DNA from: Pseudobdellovibrio sp.
GTDB taxonomy: Bacteria > Bdellovibrionota > Bdellovibrionia > Bdellovibrionales > Bdellovibrionaceae
DNA: 21,650 nt
NCBI GenBank assembly: GCA_025449725.1
Contig: JANWIU010000020.1
Span: 1 to 21,650 of the forward strand
Direction of reading: 5' to 3'
The notes under the pieces were generated by a model that saw only the letters and a list, made by a program, of their open reading frames with translations, was not told the DNA's origin and did not search any database. Positions 1-8,419 of this stretch are shown here, piece after piece. The translations under genes and the position numbers were made by a program. How positions within the stretch are numbered: position 1 is the first letter of the stretch; each line of letters begins with the position of its first letter.

Positions 1-332
1 CCAAATGGGCTAAGCAGGGAGTGCTGCTTCTGAACAGTGTTTTGTCCGTCGAAAAAGACAAGGCGGCTTCTCACGAAGGAAAAGGCTGGGAGAAGTTCAC
101 AGATAAGGTCATTTCCGTCGTTAATGAAAAAACAGATAACACCGTTTTTATTTTATGGGGTGCCTACGCACAGAAAAAAGCCGGTTTTGTCGATCGGCAA
201 CGCCATTTGGTAATTGAAAGCCCGCATCCATCTCCATTGTCCGCGCACCGCGGATTCTTCGATTCAAAGCCGTTTTCGAAGGCCAATGAGTGGTTAAAAT
301 CAAAAGGGCGCGACGTGGTCCATTGGTGTTGA
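1..332 (+). CDS. ung: Uracil-DNA glycosylase, C-terminal part (5' end outside the window)
   Basis: The reading frame is open from base 3 to the TGA at 330-332, giving 109 residues; the true start lies outside the window. The visible part begins KWAKQGVLLLN and carries the DNA-intercalation loop HPSPLSAHRGFF, the hallmark of family 1 uracil-DNA glycosylases, including the catalytic-loop histidine. The run GWEKFTDKVI and the segment FILWGAYAQKK also match the family. The enzyme removes uracil from DNA as the first step of base excision repair. The GDPYH water-activating motif would lie in the missing N-terminal half, so catalytic competence cannot be judged here. The C terminus ends close to where E. 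coli Ung ends, so nothing suggests truncation on this side. Confidence 0.95.
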   Translation, partial: KWAKQGVLLLNSVLSVEKDKAASHEGKGWEKFTDKVISVVNEKTDNTVFILWGAYAQKKAGFVDRQRHLVIESPHPSPLSAHRGFFDSKPFSKANEWLKSKGRDVVHWC

Positions 333-437
333 TTCACTTCAAGACGTGTGATGGATTCGCCACAACTATTATCTTATTTTGACTGTCTGAATTTAAAACT
401 ACTTTTCCAGTTAAAACTTGATTAACCTAAAACCACT

Positions 438-968
438 ATGAAAAATTTAATATTTGTTACGGCGTTTTTTATTTCATTGATAGCACAAGCGGATCTGTTT
501 AAGTCAACTTTGGTGCAGTTGAACACCATTTATTTAACCCGTGATTACAACGATAACGGCTCTACATTCCAAGATAAAATAACGGATACGGATTTTCGAC
601 TCATACGTGTAGAAAAGAATTGGGCCTATGGTGTAGCCTATGCTTTGTCAGCAAATGATTCTTCGGACGCCAACCGCACAAGTATGGGGTTGGCTGTAGG
701 GTATTACTCTGAAAAAGATTTCTATTTGAATTACATTTATTATCCAACCAGCAAATACGCATTCGGCGGTACTGAATATAAGGGCAGTGGTTACGAATTC
801 GACCTTGGATTTTTATCAAAAGTAACTTCCAGCTTTTACGTCGGCCTCATGTTTGCGATCAAGAATTTCACTTACACGGATGCCACAACTAACGGAGTAG
901 ACAGCAGCATTAATGCAACCCAAAAAGAAGTGATTCCGATGTTCTCATTTGCAGTTAATTTTATGTAG
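438..968 (+). CDS. Small exported protein, probable outer-membrane beta-barrel, function unknown
   Basis: This gene encodes 176 residues. The first about 18 residues form a typical Sec signal peptide (MKNLIFVTAFFISLIAQA, then D), so the mature protein is about 158 residues. The remainder alternates polar and hydrophobic or aromatic residues in short strands (for example GLAVGYYSEKDFYLNYIYY and GYEFDLGFL). It ends in ...MFSFAVNFM, whose alternating hydrophobic pattern resembles the closing strand of small outer-membrane barrels. I do not recognise a family. It stands alone on the plus strand after ung, with a 105-bp gap and no clear Shine-Dalgarno before the ATG. It converges with the acyltransferase gene at 993 with only 24 bp between the two stops and no hairpin terminator that I can see. 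The barrel assignment is inferred from residue pattern only. Confidence 0.7.
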   Translation: MKNLIFVTAFFISLIAQADLFKSTLVQLNTIYLTRDYNDNGSTFQDKITDTDFRLIRVEKNWAYGVAYALSANDSSDANRTSMGLAVGYYSEKDFYLNYIYYPTSKYAFGGTEYKGSGYEFDLGFLSKVTSSFYVGLMFAIKNFTYTDATTNGVDSSINATQKEVIPMFSFAVNFM

Positions 969-992
969 TTTGGTCTTCGGTCTGCAGTTTTC

Positions 993-2933
993 CTATTTAA
1001 CAGAATTTAAAATCTTCCGCGATAGCTGACGGTTTCCTTCATAGGACAAATGACTCATATCAAAGTAAAGGGCTTTGCCGTCTCTGGCTGCATGGCATTC
1101 GGAATCGTCACAAACAATATCGGTTCCGTCAATTATCACAATCTCAGGAACTTCGGCCTTTAGTGAATCGATAAAACCGTTAAACTCAGAAGAAAACTGC
1201 ACCCACCATTTTTTATCCAGCTTGCAGTATTTGGAATTATCAAAAACTTTGTAAAATGAAAACCTTTGCCGGCTGCAGGAATTGACACTCTTCGGGAATT
1301 CCGGAGTCGGCCGTGAAAGGACTATTTTTTTATTCAGGCTCACAAGCTTTTGAAGTTTGGTTACAATTTGCTTTTTTACTTCGGGATCTAAAAAAGTTTC
1401 CCGGTTTTCCAAAAACTTATGATTAGCCATTGCAAAAACTATATACTGAATTTCGGGATGAGATTCCAAATTCTTCAACGAATCATCGATGATATTCCTG
1501 CAGAATTCGTACATGGTAGGAATTGGGTAAGGGGAGCACGCTTCAGCCGACACCAGATGCCAAGATACAGACTGGCTTTCGGTCACCATGCCTAAGTAAA
1601 GCTCGGCGGCCTGGCTGTCGCCAAGCAGAAGTCCTTGATCAGCTTTTACAATGTTTTCTGAAAAAACCCATCGTTCAATTTTTTCTTCAGTTTCAAGGCT
1701 AGTCACGACTTTGCTTTTGTGAATCGGAAGATCATTTTCGTCAGCGTAACTGAACTCATTGGTGAACAAATCAGGAATTTTTATAAAGTTGGCGGAATAG
1801 AAATAAAGTGAAACGAACAGACAACCCGCAATGGGAAAAATGTTTTTAAGATTGTACTTTCCGGTTCCTGAAACGAGATCCCAGCTTTGGTTTTTTAAGG
1901 GCTTTTCTACAAAAAGATAAGAAAGGGTAGATAATGCAAAAATCAGAATAATCAAACTGAATGTTTCAAGATTTGAAACTTCCGGTTTGTACATATGATA
2001 AAACGAAAGGACCGGCCAGTGCCATAAATAAAGAGAAAAACTCATCAGCCCCAGATAATTCATAGAATTCAGCTTAAGAAAACCTTTACCTCGGCTGTTT
2101 TCAGGAGAGATAACCAGAAAAAACGCGGCTATAACTCCTAAGGTGATGGCATATTTTCTTTCGGCCAACTGACTGATTGCCAAAAGTGAAAATCCGCCGA
2201 TGCTCATTGCATCTGAATATTTTAAGTATTGTTTGTAAGCTTCTTCGGAATTATTCAAAAGATAATAAAAAGTAGCCGCCATACTACCCATCATTAACTC
2301 CCAAATGCGGGCCGCAGAAGAAAAATAGAGATCGTCCGTGGAAATAAGAAAGTAAGTCAGCGATGGGATTAACAATACAAAAATACCTAAACTTAAACGG
2401 CGGGCCAGGTTAACAGAGTCAGCAGGAGTTTTACCTAAAAACTTATAAAGGAAGGAAAATACCAATGGCCAAAGCAGATAGAATTGTTCTTCGACCGCTA
2501 AAGACCAGTAGTGAAGCAGTGGCTTGTATTGGCTCATGACGGAGAAATAAAAAGTATCTTCCAATAATTTAAAATTCACATAAAAACCTGCAGCAGGTGC
2601 GATGTAAGACTGCAAGGATCGCCATTCATTTGCAAATAAGGTGAAGATTCCGACGAATGTGACAGCCCCCAGTACTAAAAGAGCAGGTGGCAAAATTCGT
2701 TTAATCCGTCGGCTATAGAAATTTAAAATGCTGAACTTATTCTTTAAAGATTTATTGAGAATGATTGATGTAATGAGAAATCCCGAAATGACAAAGAATA
2801 CATCGACACCGATATAGCCATTGGTAAAAATTCCCGGGTAACAGTGAAAAGCAATTGTCCCTAGGACAGCCAGGGCGCGTAAGCCATCAATGTCACGTCG
2901 GTAGGACATTTCACTTTTTTGCGGCGAGGTCAT
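993..2933 (-). CDS. AT3-SGNH membrane O-acyltransferase, paralogue 1
   Basis: The protein has 646 residues. The N-terminal about 350 residues are an acyltransferase-3 (OafA/OatA-type) integral membrane domain. The R-X10-H pair is visible as R19 and H30, followed by GVDVFFVISGFLI and the conserved LHYWSLAVEEQFY around residues 140-152. A further membrane helix lies near 365-382. The C-terminal part, about 430-646, is an SGNH hydrolase-like periplasmic domain with GDS at S440 and the D-x-x-H block at D625/H628. Known members move acetyl groups across the inner membrane and place them on LPS O-antigen, peptidoglycan or other cell-surface sugars; the acceptor here cannot be told. It is the last gene of a minus-strand block and lies 50 bp after its paralogue. 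An AAGGA Shine-Dalgarno stands before the ATG, and the same start is used by the paralogue. Confidence 0.9.
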   Translation of the reverse strand: MTSPQKSEMSYRRDIDGLRALAVLGTIAFHCYPGIFTNGYIGVDVFFVISGFLITSIILNKSLKNKFSILNFYSRRIKRILPPALLVLGAVTFVGIFTLFANEWRSLQSYIAPAAGFYVNFKLLEDTFYFSVMSQYKPLLHYWSLAVEEQFYLLWPLVFSFLYKFLGKTPADSVNLARRLSLGIFVLLIPSLTYFLISTDDLYFSSAARIWELMMGSMAATFYYLLNNSEEAYKQYLKYSDAMSIGGFSLLAISQLAERKYAITLGVIAAFFLVISPENSRGKGFLKLNSMNYLGLMSFSLYLWHWPVLSFYHMYKPEVSNLETFSLIILIFALSTLSYLFVEKPLKNQSWDLVSGTGKYNLKNIFPIAGCLFVSLYFYSANFIKIPDLFTNEFSYADENDLPIHKSKVVTSLETEEKIERWVFSENIVKADQGLLLGDSQAAELYLGMVTESQSVSWHLVSAEACSPYPIPTMYEFCRNIIDDSLKNLESHPEIQYIVFAMANHKFLENRETFLDPEVKKQIVTKLQKLVSLNKKIVLSRPTPEFPKSVNSCSRQRFSFYKVFDNSKYCKLDKKWWVQFSSEFNGFIDSLKAEVPEIVIIDGTDIVCDDSECHAARDGKALYFDMSHLSYEGNRQLSRKILNSVK

Positions 2934-2983
2934 TTTTTTCTTTTTCCTTTATAATTCGTTGCTGTGAACTTCATGTAGTTAAG

Positions 2984-4981
2984 TTACTGCCGGCTCGCGG
3001 CTTCAAAAGCCTTTAGAAACTGCCGGGAAGTTTGTCGGCTTCCTTCAAATGAGAGATGTGTCGTATCATTGAAAATGGTTTTACCTAATCTGGCTGCATG
3101 ACATTCAGTTGCATCACAGGTTATATCTGTTCCGTCTAATACAGTGATATTCGGAATTTCAGATTTTAAGCTATCAATAAAGCTATAAAATCCAAAAGAC
3201 GACTTCAGCCACAATTTTTTGTCGAGTTTGCAGTTTTCGGAGTTATCAAAAACTTTGTAAAATGGAAACCTTTGTCTGGTACAGTCAGCTATGCTAACTG
3301 GAAACTCCGGAATCGGCCGCACAAGGTATATTCTCTTTCCACCGGCCGCCAGCAGCCGCAATTGACTTACGATTTCATTTTTTACCTGCGTTTTTAAAAG
3401 GGTATCTTGATTTTCTATAAATTTGTGATTGGCCATTACGAACACTACAAATTTAATTTCGGGATGCAATTTCAAATTGTCAAAAGTTTCCTGTATTATT
3501 CTCCGGCAGAAGGCATAAATCGATGGAATCGGATACGGAGAACACTCTTCCGAGGCTACTAAATGCCAGGAAATGGATTCGCTTTCTTTTACCATTCCGC
3601 GATAAAGGGAATGTGCCTGACTGTCTCCGATAATCAGCCCTTGTTTTGCTTTGATAAGATTGGGAGAGTAGCACCAGCTTGTGTATTTTTCTTCGTTTTC
3701 GAAATTGGCCAAAGTACAGGTTTTGTTAATTGGAAGCTCGTTGTCCGAAATAATCTGATGTTCATTGATAAACATATCGGGAATTTTGTTAAAATTAGCC
3801 GAATAAAAATAAATTGAAATCAGAAAACACCCTGCTATCGGATAGAAATTCTTGAAGTTGTACTTTCCGTTAGGAGAAACAAGATCCCAGTTCATTTCTT
3901 TTAAAGGCTTTTCTAACATGTGATAAGAAAGTGAAGACAGAAGGAAAATAAAAACAATTAAACCGATAATTTCAAAATTTGAAACGCGAAGTTTAAACAG
4001 TTGGTACATAGAAAGAACCGGCCAGTGCCATAAGTAAAGCGAAAAGCTTATTAATCCCAGGTATTTCATTGCCTTTAACCTTAAAAGATATTTGCCAGGA
4101 CTGTTTTCGGAAGAAATGACCAGGAAAAAAGCGGCAGTGACGGCGAATATCGTAGCATACTTTCTATCCGCAAACTGACAGATTGCGAAAATCGTAGCAT
4201 ATTTAGGATCCGCAATCAGACTGGCTGCGAGCAGCAAGAATCCCGTGATGCCCATAATACCGGAATATTTTAAGTAACGTCCGGATGGTCCCGCCGGAAA
4301 GTTAAGTAGAAAGTATAACGTGGCAGCCAGGCAGCCCATCAGTAGTTCCCAAGCCCGTGCAAATCCCGAGAAGTAACTATCTGCCTGAGTATTTATAAAA
4401 TAAACCAGAGATGGAATCAGAAATACAAGAATGATTAAGCTCAGCCGGTTCGCCGTCCTTACGGGATTTGCAGGTTTTTTCTCAATCCATTTATATGCAG
4501 CCGTAAAAAGCAACGGCCAGATAATATAAAATTGTTCCTCCACAGCAAGGGACCAGTAATGCAACAGTGGCTTAGACGAATTTTGAAACGTAAAGTAACC
4601 GACATCTTCCATTAATCGAAAGTTTACATAGAAACCGACAGCGGGCTTTATGTAAGATCTAAGTGAAGAGAACTCATACGAAAACAGAGTAAAAGTTCCG
4701 ACTAATATAACAGTCCCTAAAACTAAAAGGGAGGGCGGAATAATTCGCTTAATCCGACGTCCGTAAAAATTTAAGATACTGAAGTTATCATCCAATGACT
4801 GATTTAAAATAATTGAAGTTATCAGAAATCCCGAAATGACAAAGAAGACATCTACGCCTACGTAGCCGTTAGAAAATATTCCTGGAAAAGCGTGAAATGC
4901 AATGATGCCCATTACGGCGAGGGCTCGCAAGCCGTCAATATCGCCACGGTAAGGTAAGCTACTTCCTTGCGACGAGCTCAT
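2984..4981 (-). CDS. AT3-SGNH membrane O-acyltransferase, paralogue 2, with internal 14-residue duplication
   Basis: The protein has 665 residues and aligns end to end with its downstream neighbour, and they are clearly very similar over the membrane domain. It has the same domain order: AT3 membrane domain with R19/H30 and LHYWSLAVEEQFY, then an SGNH domain with GDS at S454 and D-T-T-H near the C terminus. Both sets of catalytic residues are therefore kept. The main length difference is an extra 14 residues: residues 252-265 and 266-279 share AD-x-KYATIF, where the paralogue has one copy (AERKYAITL). The start codon lies inside the 3' end of the ABC-F gene (23-bp overlap), which suggests translational coupling. 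The start is supported by matching N termini in the two paralogues. It probably decorates a surface glycan, but the substrate is unknown. Confidence 0.9.
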   Translation of the reverse strand: MSSSQGSSLPYRGDIDGLRALAVMGIIAFHAFPGIFSNGYVGVDVFFVISGFLITSIILNQSLDDNFSILNFYGRRIKRIIPPSLLVLGTVILVGTFTLFSYEFSSLRSYIKPAVGFYVNFRLMEDVGYFTFQNSSKPLLHYWSLAVEEQFYIIWPLLFTAAYKWIEKKPANPVRTANRLSLIILVFLIPSLVYFINTQADSYFSGFARAWELLMGCLAATLYFLLNFPAGPSGRYLKYSGIMGITGFLLLAASLIADPKYATIFAICQFADRKYATIFAVTAAFFLVISSENSPGKYLLRLKAMKYLGLISFSLYLWHWPVLSMYQLFKLRVSNFEIIGLIVFIFLLSSLSYHMLEKPLKEMNWDLVSPNGKYNFKNFYPIAGCFLISIYFYSANFNKIPDMFINEHQIISDNELPINKTCTLANFENEEKYTSWCYSPNLIKAKQGLIIGDSQAHSLYRGMVKESESISWHLVASEECSPYPIPSIYAFCRRIIQETFDNLKLHPEIKFVVFVMANHKFIENQDTLLKTQVKNEIVSQLRLLAAGGKRIYLVRPIPEFPVSIADCTRQRFPFYKVFDNSENCKLDKKLWLKSSFGFYSFIDSLKSEIPNITVLDGTDITCDATECHAARLGKTIFNDTTHLSFEGSRQTSRQFLKAFEAASRQ
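4143..4226 (-). repeat. 42-bp imperfect tandem duplication inside acyltransferase paralogue 2
   Basis: Two head-to-tail 42-bp units (4143-4184 and 4185-4226 on the plus strand) match at 32 of 42 positions by my count. They share cores such as ATCGTAGCATA and ATCCGCAA. The period is exactly 14 codons, so the frame is kept. The units encode residues 252-279 of the protein, with the shared peptide KYATIF. The neighbouring paralogue has a single copy, so this is an insertion here rather than a loss there. Confidence 0.85.
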
Positions 4982-6791
4982 TTAATTCTCTTTCCTTAAT
5001 TTCAAGACCTTCCATGTGGGTCAGCAGCACTTCTTCCGTTTCCTGAATTTGCTTTGAGATGCTGGCAGATTCAATGGCGGCCTGCTGAGCTTGAACACCT
5101 TGTACTTGCAACAACTGATGATTCAGGTCGTCCAGCTTCTTATTAAGGTTAAATAAAATTTCTTCGGTTTTTAGAATCTTACGTTGGAGCTCTTTAATTT
5201 CGCCGGAAATTCTTTTTTGTATTTCTTTGTAATTGAATTTGGCTTCTGTAGCCGCGACCGGCTTTACTTCGGATTGGCGAATCTTTTCGTTGGCGGCAAA
5301 ACGTTCTTTCAACGCACCTTTTTCGAGGCTCCATAAATATTCGTCGTAATTACCCGGATAGATTTCGACAAAGCCGTCACGAATTTCGACAATCTTAGAA
5401 GAAACCATTTTAATAAAGCTTCTGTCGTGGCTAACAACCATCAACGTACCTTGAAACCGCTGTAAAGCTTCAGCCAAAGCCTGCACCGTTGCGAAATCCA
5501 AATGATTCGTCGGCTCGTCCATCAGTAAGACGGGCTTCTTTTGCAAAAGCATTTGTCCTAAGGCCACCCGCGTTTTTTCTCCGCCCGAAAGCACTTTTAC
5601 TTTTTTATGAATATCATCGCCGGAAAATAAAAGGGAGCCGGCAATATTCAGAATTTCTTGTGCCGTTGTGTCGCGATAGGCTTTTCGCTGAAGTGAATCC
5701 AAAACAGTGTCTTCAAGCAAAAGTTCGTCTGTCAGGTGCTGGGCAAAATAAGAAATTTCAACTTTGTAGCCGGTCTTCGCTTCGCCCTTAAGTAAAGGTA
5801 GGCGGCCAGCAAGAGACTTCAAGAGAGTGGATTTTCCGGCGCCATTAAACCCAACGATGCCGTAATGACCGCCTCGTTCAAAATGCATATTCACATTTCT
5901 TAAAACCGTTTTTCCCGGATACCCAAGCTCCGCACCGCTAAGGCTTAACACTTCTTTCCCGGTTTGTACCGGCTCAGGAAGGTGAATGCGGCTTCTAACC
6001 GCCAAGGGTTTAATTTCAATGGTCTCCATTTTATCGAGCTGCTTCATGCGACTTTGTGCTTGTCGTGCCTTTGTGGCTTTGGCGCGAAAGCGGTCTACGA
6101 AATCCTGCAGATGTTTTCTTTTTTGTTCCAGGTTGCTGGCTTTTTGTATCTGTAGTTTTTGCAGTTCTTCTTTTTGTTCGAAGTAATCGTCGATATGGCC
6201 GGGAAACTTTACGATTTCCTGGTTTTCAACTTCCAAAGTGTACTCAGTTGTTCTGCGCAGGAATTCCCGGTCATGAGAAATTAATAAAAAAGCACCTTTG
6301 TAATCCTGCAAAAAATTTTCAAGAGCAATAATACTTTCCAGGTCCAAAAAGTTTGTGGGCTCATCCAGCAGCATAAGATCCGGCTCTAGCCCGATAAGAT
6401 AAACCAGTTTCATTCTCATTCGATAACCGCCACTGAGCTCGCTGAGCGGTCTGCCGAAATGATCTTCAGTAAGGCCCATGCTGAGGCCGATTTGCTTTAA
6501 CTCCCAAATAGGTTTGATGCATTTTTCAACAAGATAGTCCTCGGCAATCTGGCGCAGTGTCCAATCGGATTCCTGTTCCAGATAACCAATGCGCAGACCG
6601 CTGGCTTTGGTGATCTCTCCGGTGTCTAAGGACTCTTCCCCAACAAGAATTTTGAACAAGGTGGTCTTCCCGGCGCCATTTGGGCCGATCACACCGATGT
6701 GTTCGTTGTCATTGACAGAAAATTGCGCCCGGTCGAACAGCACCTTTGACCCGTATTGTTTAGACGCATTGTAAAGTTGAAGAAGATTCAT
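4959..6791 (-). CDS. ABC-F family ATPase, YheS-like, likely ribosome-associated
   Basis: The protein has 610 residues with two ATP-binding cassettes and no membrane segments. Cassette 1 has Walker A GPNGAGKT (residues 36-43), the signature LSGGYRMR, and Walker B with DEPTNFLD. Cassette 2 has GFNGAGKS, LSGGEKTR and DEPTNHLD. Between them is a basic linker (FVDRFRAKATKARQAQSRMKQL) typical of ABC-F proteins, whose linker reaches the ribosomal P-tRNA site. The linker wording is closest, from memory, to E. coli YheS. The last about 90 residues are charged and coiled-coil-like. ABC-F proteins act on stalled ribosomes or confer resistance to ribosome-targeting antibiotics; nothing here indicates resistance. 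It is the first gene of a minus-strand block, with its 3' end overlapping the acyltransferase start. It is divergent from dppA with a 47-bp gap. Confidence 0.9.
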   Translation of the reverse strand: MNLLQLYNASKQYGSKVLFDRAQFSVNDNEHIGVIGPNGAGKTTLFKILVGEESLDTGEITKASGLRIGYLEQESDWTLRQIAEDYLVEKCIKPIWELKQIGLSMGLTEDHFGRPLSELSGGYRMRMKLVYLIGLEPDLMLLDEPTNFLDLESIIALENFLQDYKGAFLLISHDREFLRRTTEYTLEVENQEIVKFPGHIDDYFEQKEELQKLQIQKASNLEQKRKHLQDFVDRFRAKATKARQAQSRMKQLDKMETIEIKPLAVRSRIHLPEPVQTGKEVLSLSGAELGYPGKTVLRNVNMHFERGGHYGIVGFNGAGKSTLLKSLAGRLPLLKGEAKTGYKVEISYFAQHLTDELLLEDTVLDSLQRKAYRDTTAQEILNIAGSLLFSGDDIHKKVKVLSGGEKTRVALGQMLLQKKPVLLMDEPTNHLDFATVQALAEALQRFQGTLMVVSHDRSFIKMVSSKIVEIRDGFVEIYPGNYDEYLWSLEKGALKERFAANEKIRQSEVKPVAATEAKFNYKEIQKRISGEIKELQRKILKTEEILFNLNKKLDDLNHQLLQVQGVQAQQAAIESASISKQIQETEEVLLTHMEGLEIKERELNELVARK

Positions 6792-6838
6792 TCTTGTGCC
6801 ATCCTACGTCAGAAATTTATTTTAAAAAAGGACTGATT

Positions 6839-8419
6839 ATGAAAATGACTTTTATGGCATTTATTCTTTTCGCTTCGAGCTACGCTTTTGCTGCTCAAAA
6901 CTTTGTCTTTTGTATGGAAGGTTCTCCATCTTCCTTCAATCCGCAAATCGTTACTGATGGCGTGAGCATGAATTCAAGCGCTCAAACTATTTTCAATCGC
7001 CTGGTTGAATTTAAGTACGGAAGCACAGAAGTCGGCCCCGGTTTAGCAGAGTCATGGACTATTGCTCCGGATAAAAAATCTTTTACTTTTAAGCTGGCAA
7101 AAAATGTTCAGTTTCACTCAAATGCGATGTTTAAACCAACGCGTCCGTTCAATGCGGATGATGTGGTGTACACTTTTAAATCTCAGTTAGACACGAAGCA
7201 CCCGCTTTCGATTCCGGCTGCGAACTACGAATACTTTAACGGTATGGATCTTGGGCTCATCATCGCAGACGTTGTAAAAGTTGATGATTACACTGTGACT
7301 TTCAAATTGAAACGCCCTGAAGCACCTTTCTTGGCTGACTTGGCAATGGACTTCGCAAGTATACTTTCAAAAGAATACGCTGAGTCGCTGATCAAATCCG
7401 GCAAAGGTCTTAAAGCATTAGAGACAGCGCCAATCGGCACTGGCCCATTCGTTTTTAAATCTTACCAAAAAGATTCTGCCATTCGTTACACAGCGAATGC
7501 TCAGTATTTTCGCGGAAAACCAAAAATTGAAAATTTAGTTTATGTTATCGTAACGGATCCAACGGTACGTTTACAAAAAATGAAATCAGGCGAATGTCAT
7601 GTGATGACTCAGCCTCAGCCGCAAGATCTTCCGCAAATTGCAAAATTGCCGAATGCTAAGATTGTTTCGCTTGAAGGTTTGAATGTAGCTTACGTTGCTT
7701 TCAATGCCGAAAAGAAGCCATTCAATGATGCGAAAGTTCGTCAGGCTTTATCAATGGCCATGAACCAGAAGTCTTACATTGATTTGATTTATCAATCTCA
7801 GGGAACAGCCGCTAAAAATCCGATCCCGCCATCAATGTGGTCTTTTAATAATTCTACAAAACCGCATGCGTACGATGTAGCGAAAGCGAAAGAACTTCTT
7901 ACACAAGCGGGTTTACCAAATGGATTTGAAACAGAACTTTGGTACATGCCGGTAACTCGCCCTTATTTGCCGGGGGGTAAAAAACTTGGTGAATTGATTC
8001 AAGCTGACCTTGCGAAAATTGGCGTAAAAGTAAAATTAGTTACTTACGACTGGCCTGTGTATCTTGAGAAATCAAGAAAAGGCGAACATCAAATGATTCA
8101 AATGGGATGGACAGGCGACAATGGTGACCCTGATAATTTCATGAACATTTTGTTAAGCTGCTCTTCAATCAAAACCGGAAGTAACTTGGCTCGCTGGTGT
8201 GATAAAGATTTCGATGCTTTAATTCAAAAAGCAAAAGAAGATTCAAACATGGCGGCACGTACTGGCTACTATCAAAAGGCTCAAGTCATATTTAATGAAA
8301 TGAAGCCTTGGTATGCACTGGCTCACGCAAAAGCGAATGTTGTTATTTCTGATAAAGTTGTTGGTTATAAAATCGATCCATTCGGTCACGAAAACTTCCA
8401 AAGTGTTGATCTTAAGTAA
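6839..8419 (+). CDS. dppA: Periplasmic dipeptide-binding protein of an ABC importer
   Basis: The protein has 526 residues in the family 5 solute-binding class (DppA/OppA). The start is taken at ATG 6839 because AAGGA (6828-6832) lies six bases upstream and the next residues form a clean Sec signal peptide (MKMTFMAFILFASSYAFA). The in-frame ATG at 6794 has neither. There is no lipobox cysteine, so the protein should be soluble in the periplasm. Long stretches match E. coli DppA as I remember it, including RPEAPFLADLAMDFASILSK, APIGTGPF and GWTGDNGDPDNF. That closeness favours dipeptides as the ligand, although related proteins also bind haem or longer peptides. It heads the dppA-dppB-dppC cluster, and its 3' end overlaps dppB. 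Confidence 0.93.
   Translation: MKMTFMAFILFASSYAFAAQNFVFCMEGSPSSFNPQIVTDGVSMNSSAQTIFNRLVEFKYGSTEVGPGLAESWTIAPDKKSFTFKLAKNVQFHSNAMFKPTRPFNADDVVYTFKSQLDTKHPLSIPAANYEYFNGMDLGLIIADVVKVDDYTVTFKLKRPEAPFLADLAMDFASILSKEYAESLIKSGKGLKALETAPIGTGPFVFKSYQKDSAIRYTANAQYFRGKPKIENLVYVIVTDPTVRLQKMKSGECHVMTQPQPQDLPQIAKLPNAKIVSLEGLNVAYVAFNAEKKPFNDAKVRQALSMAMNQKSYIDLIYQSQGTAAKNPIPPSMWSFNNSTKPHAYDVAKAKELLTQAGLPNGFETELWYMPVTRPYLPGGKKLGELIQADLAKIGVKVKLVTYDWPVYLEKSRKGEHQMIQMGWTGDNGDPDNFMNILLSCSSIKTGSNLARWCDKDFDALIQKAKEDSNMAARTGYYQKAQVIFNEMKPWYALAHAKANVVISDKVVGYKIDPFGHENFQSVDLK

Noticed and set aside
379..407. TTGACT as a -35 box for the gene at 438
   Set aside because: At 17 bases downstream the sequence is CTTTTC, which is not a credible -10 box; no other spacing gave a good pair.
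993..4981. Tandem acyltransferases as an assembly duplication artefact
   Set aside because: The two copies differ throughout in both DNA and protein, including many substitutions and a 42-bp insertion, so they are true paralogues.
5489..5791. Plus-strand open frames within the ABC-F gene (also 5964-6331 and 6589-6774)
   Set aside because: They lie opposite well-conserved ATPase motifs and have compositions expected of antisense shadows.
6794..6838. Longer dppA start at ATG 6794
   Set aside because: It would put 15 polar residues before a textbook signal peptide and ignore the AAGGA ribosome-binding site before ATG 6839.
8313..8402. Longer dppB start at ATG 8313
   Set aside because: It would add 30 residues with no match to DppB and overlap dppA by more than 100 bp; the family N terminus begins near 8403.
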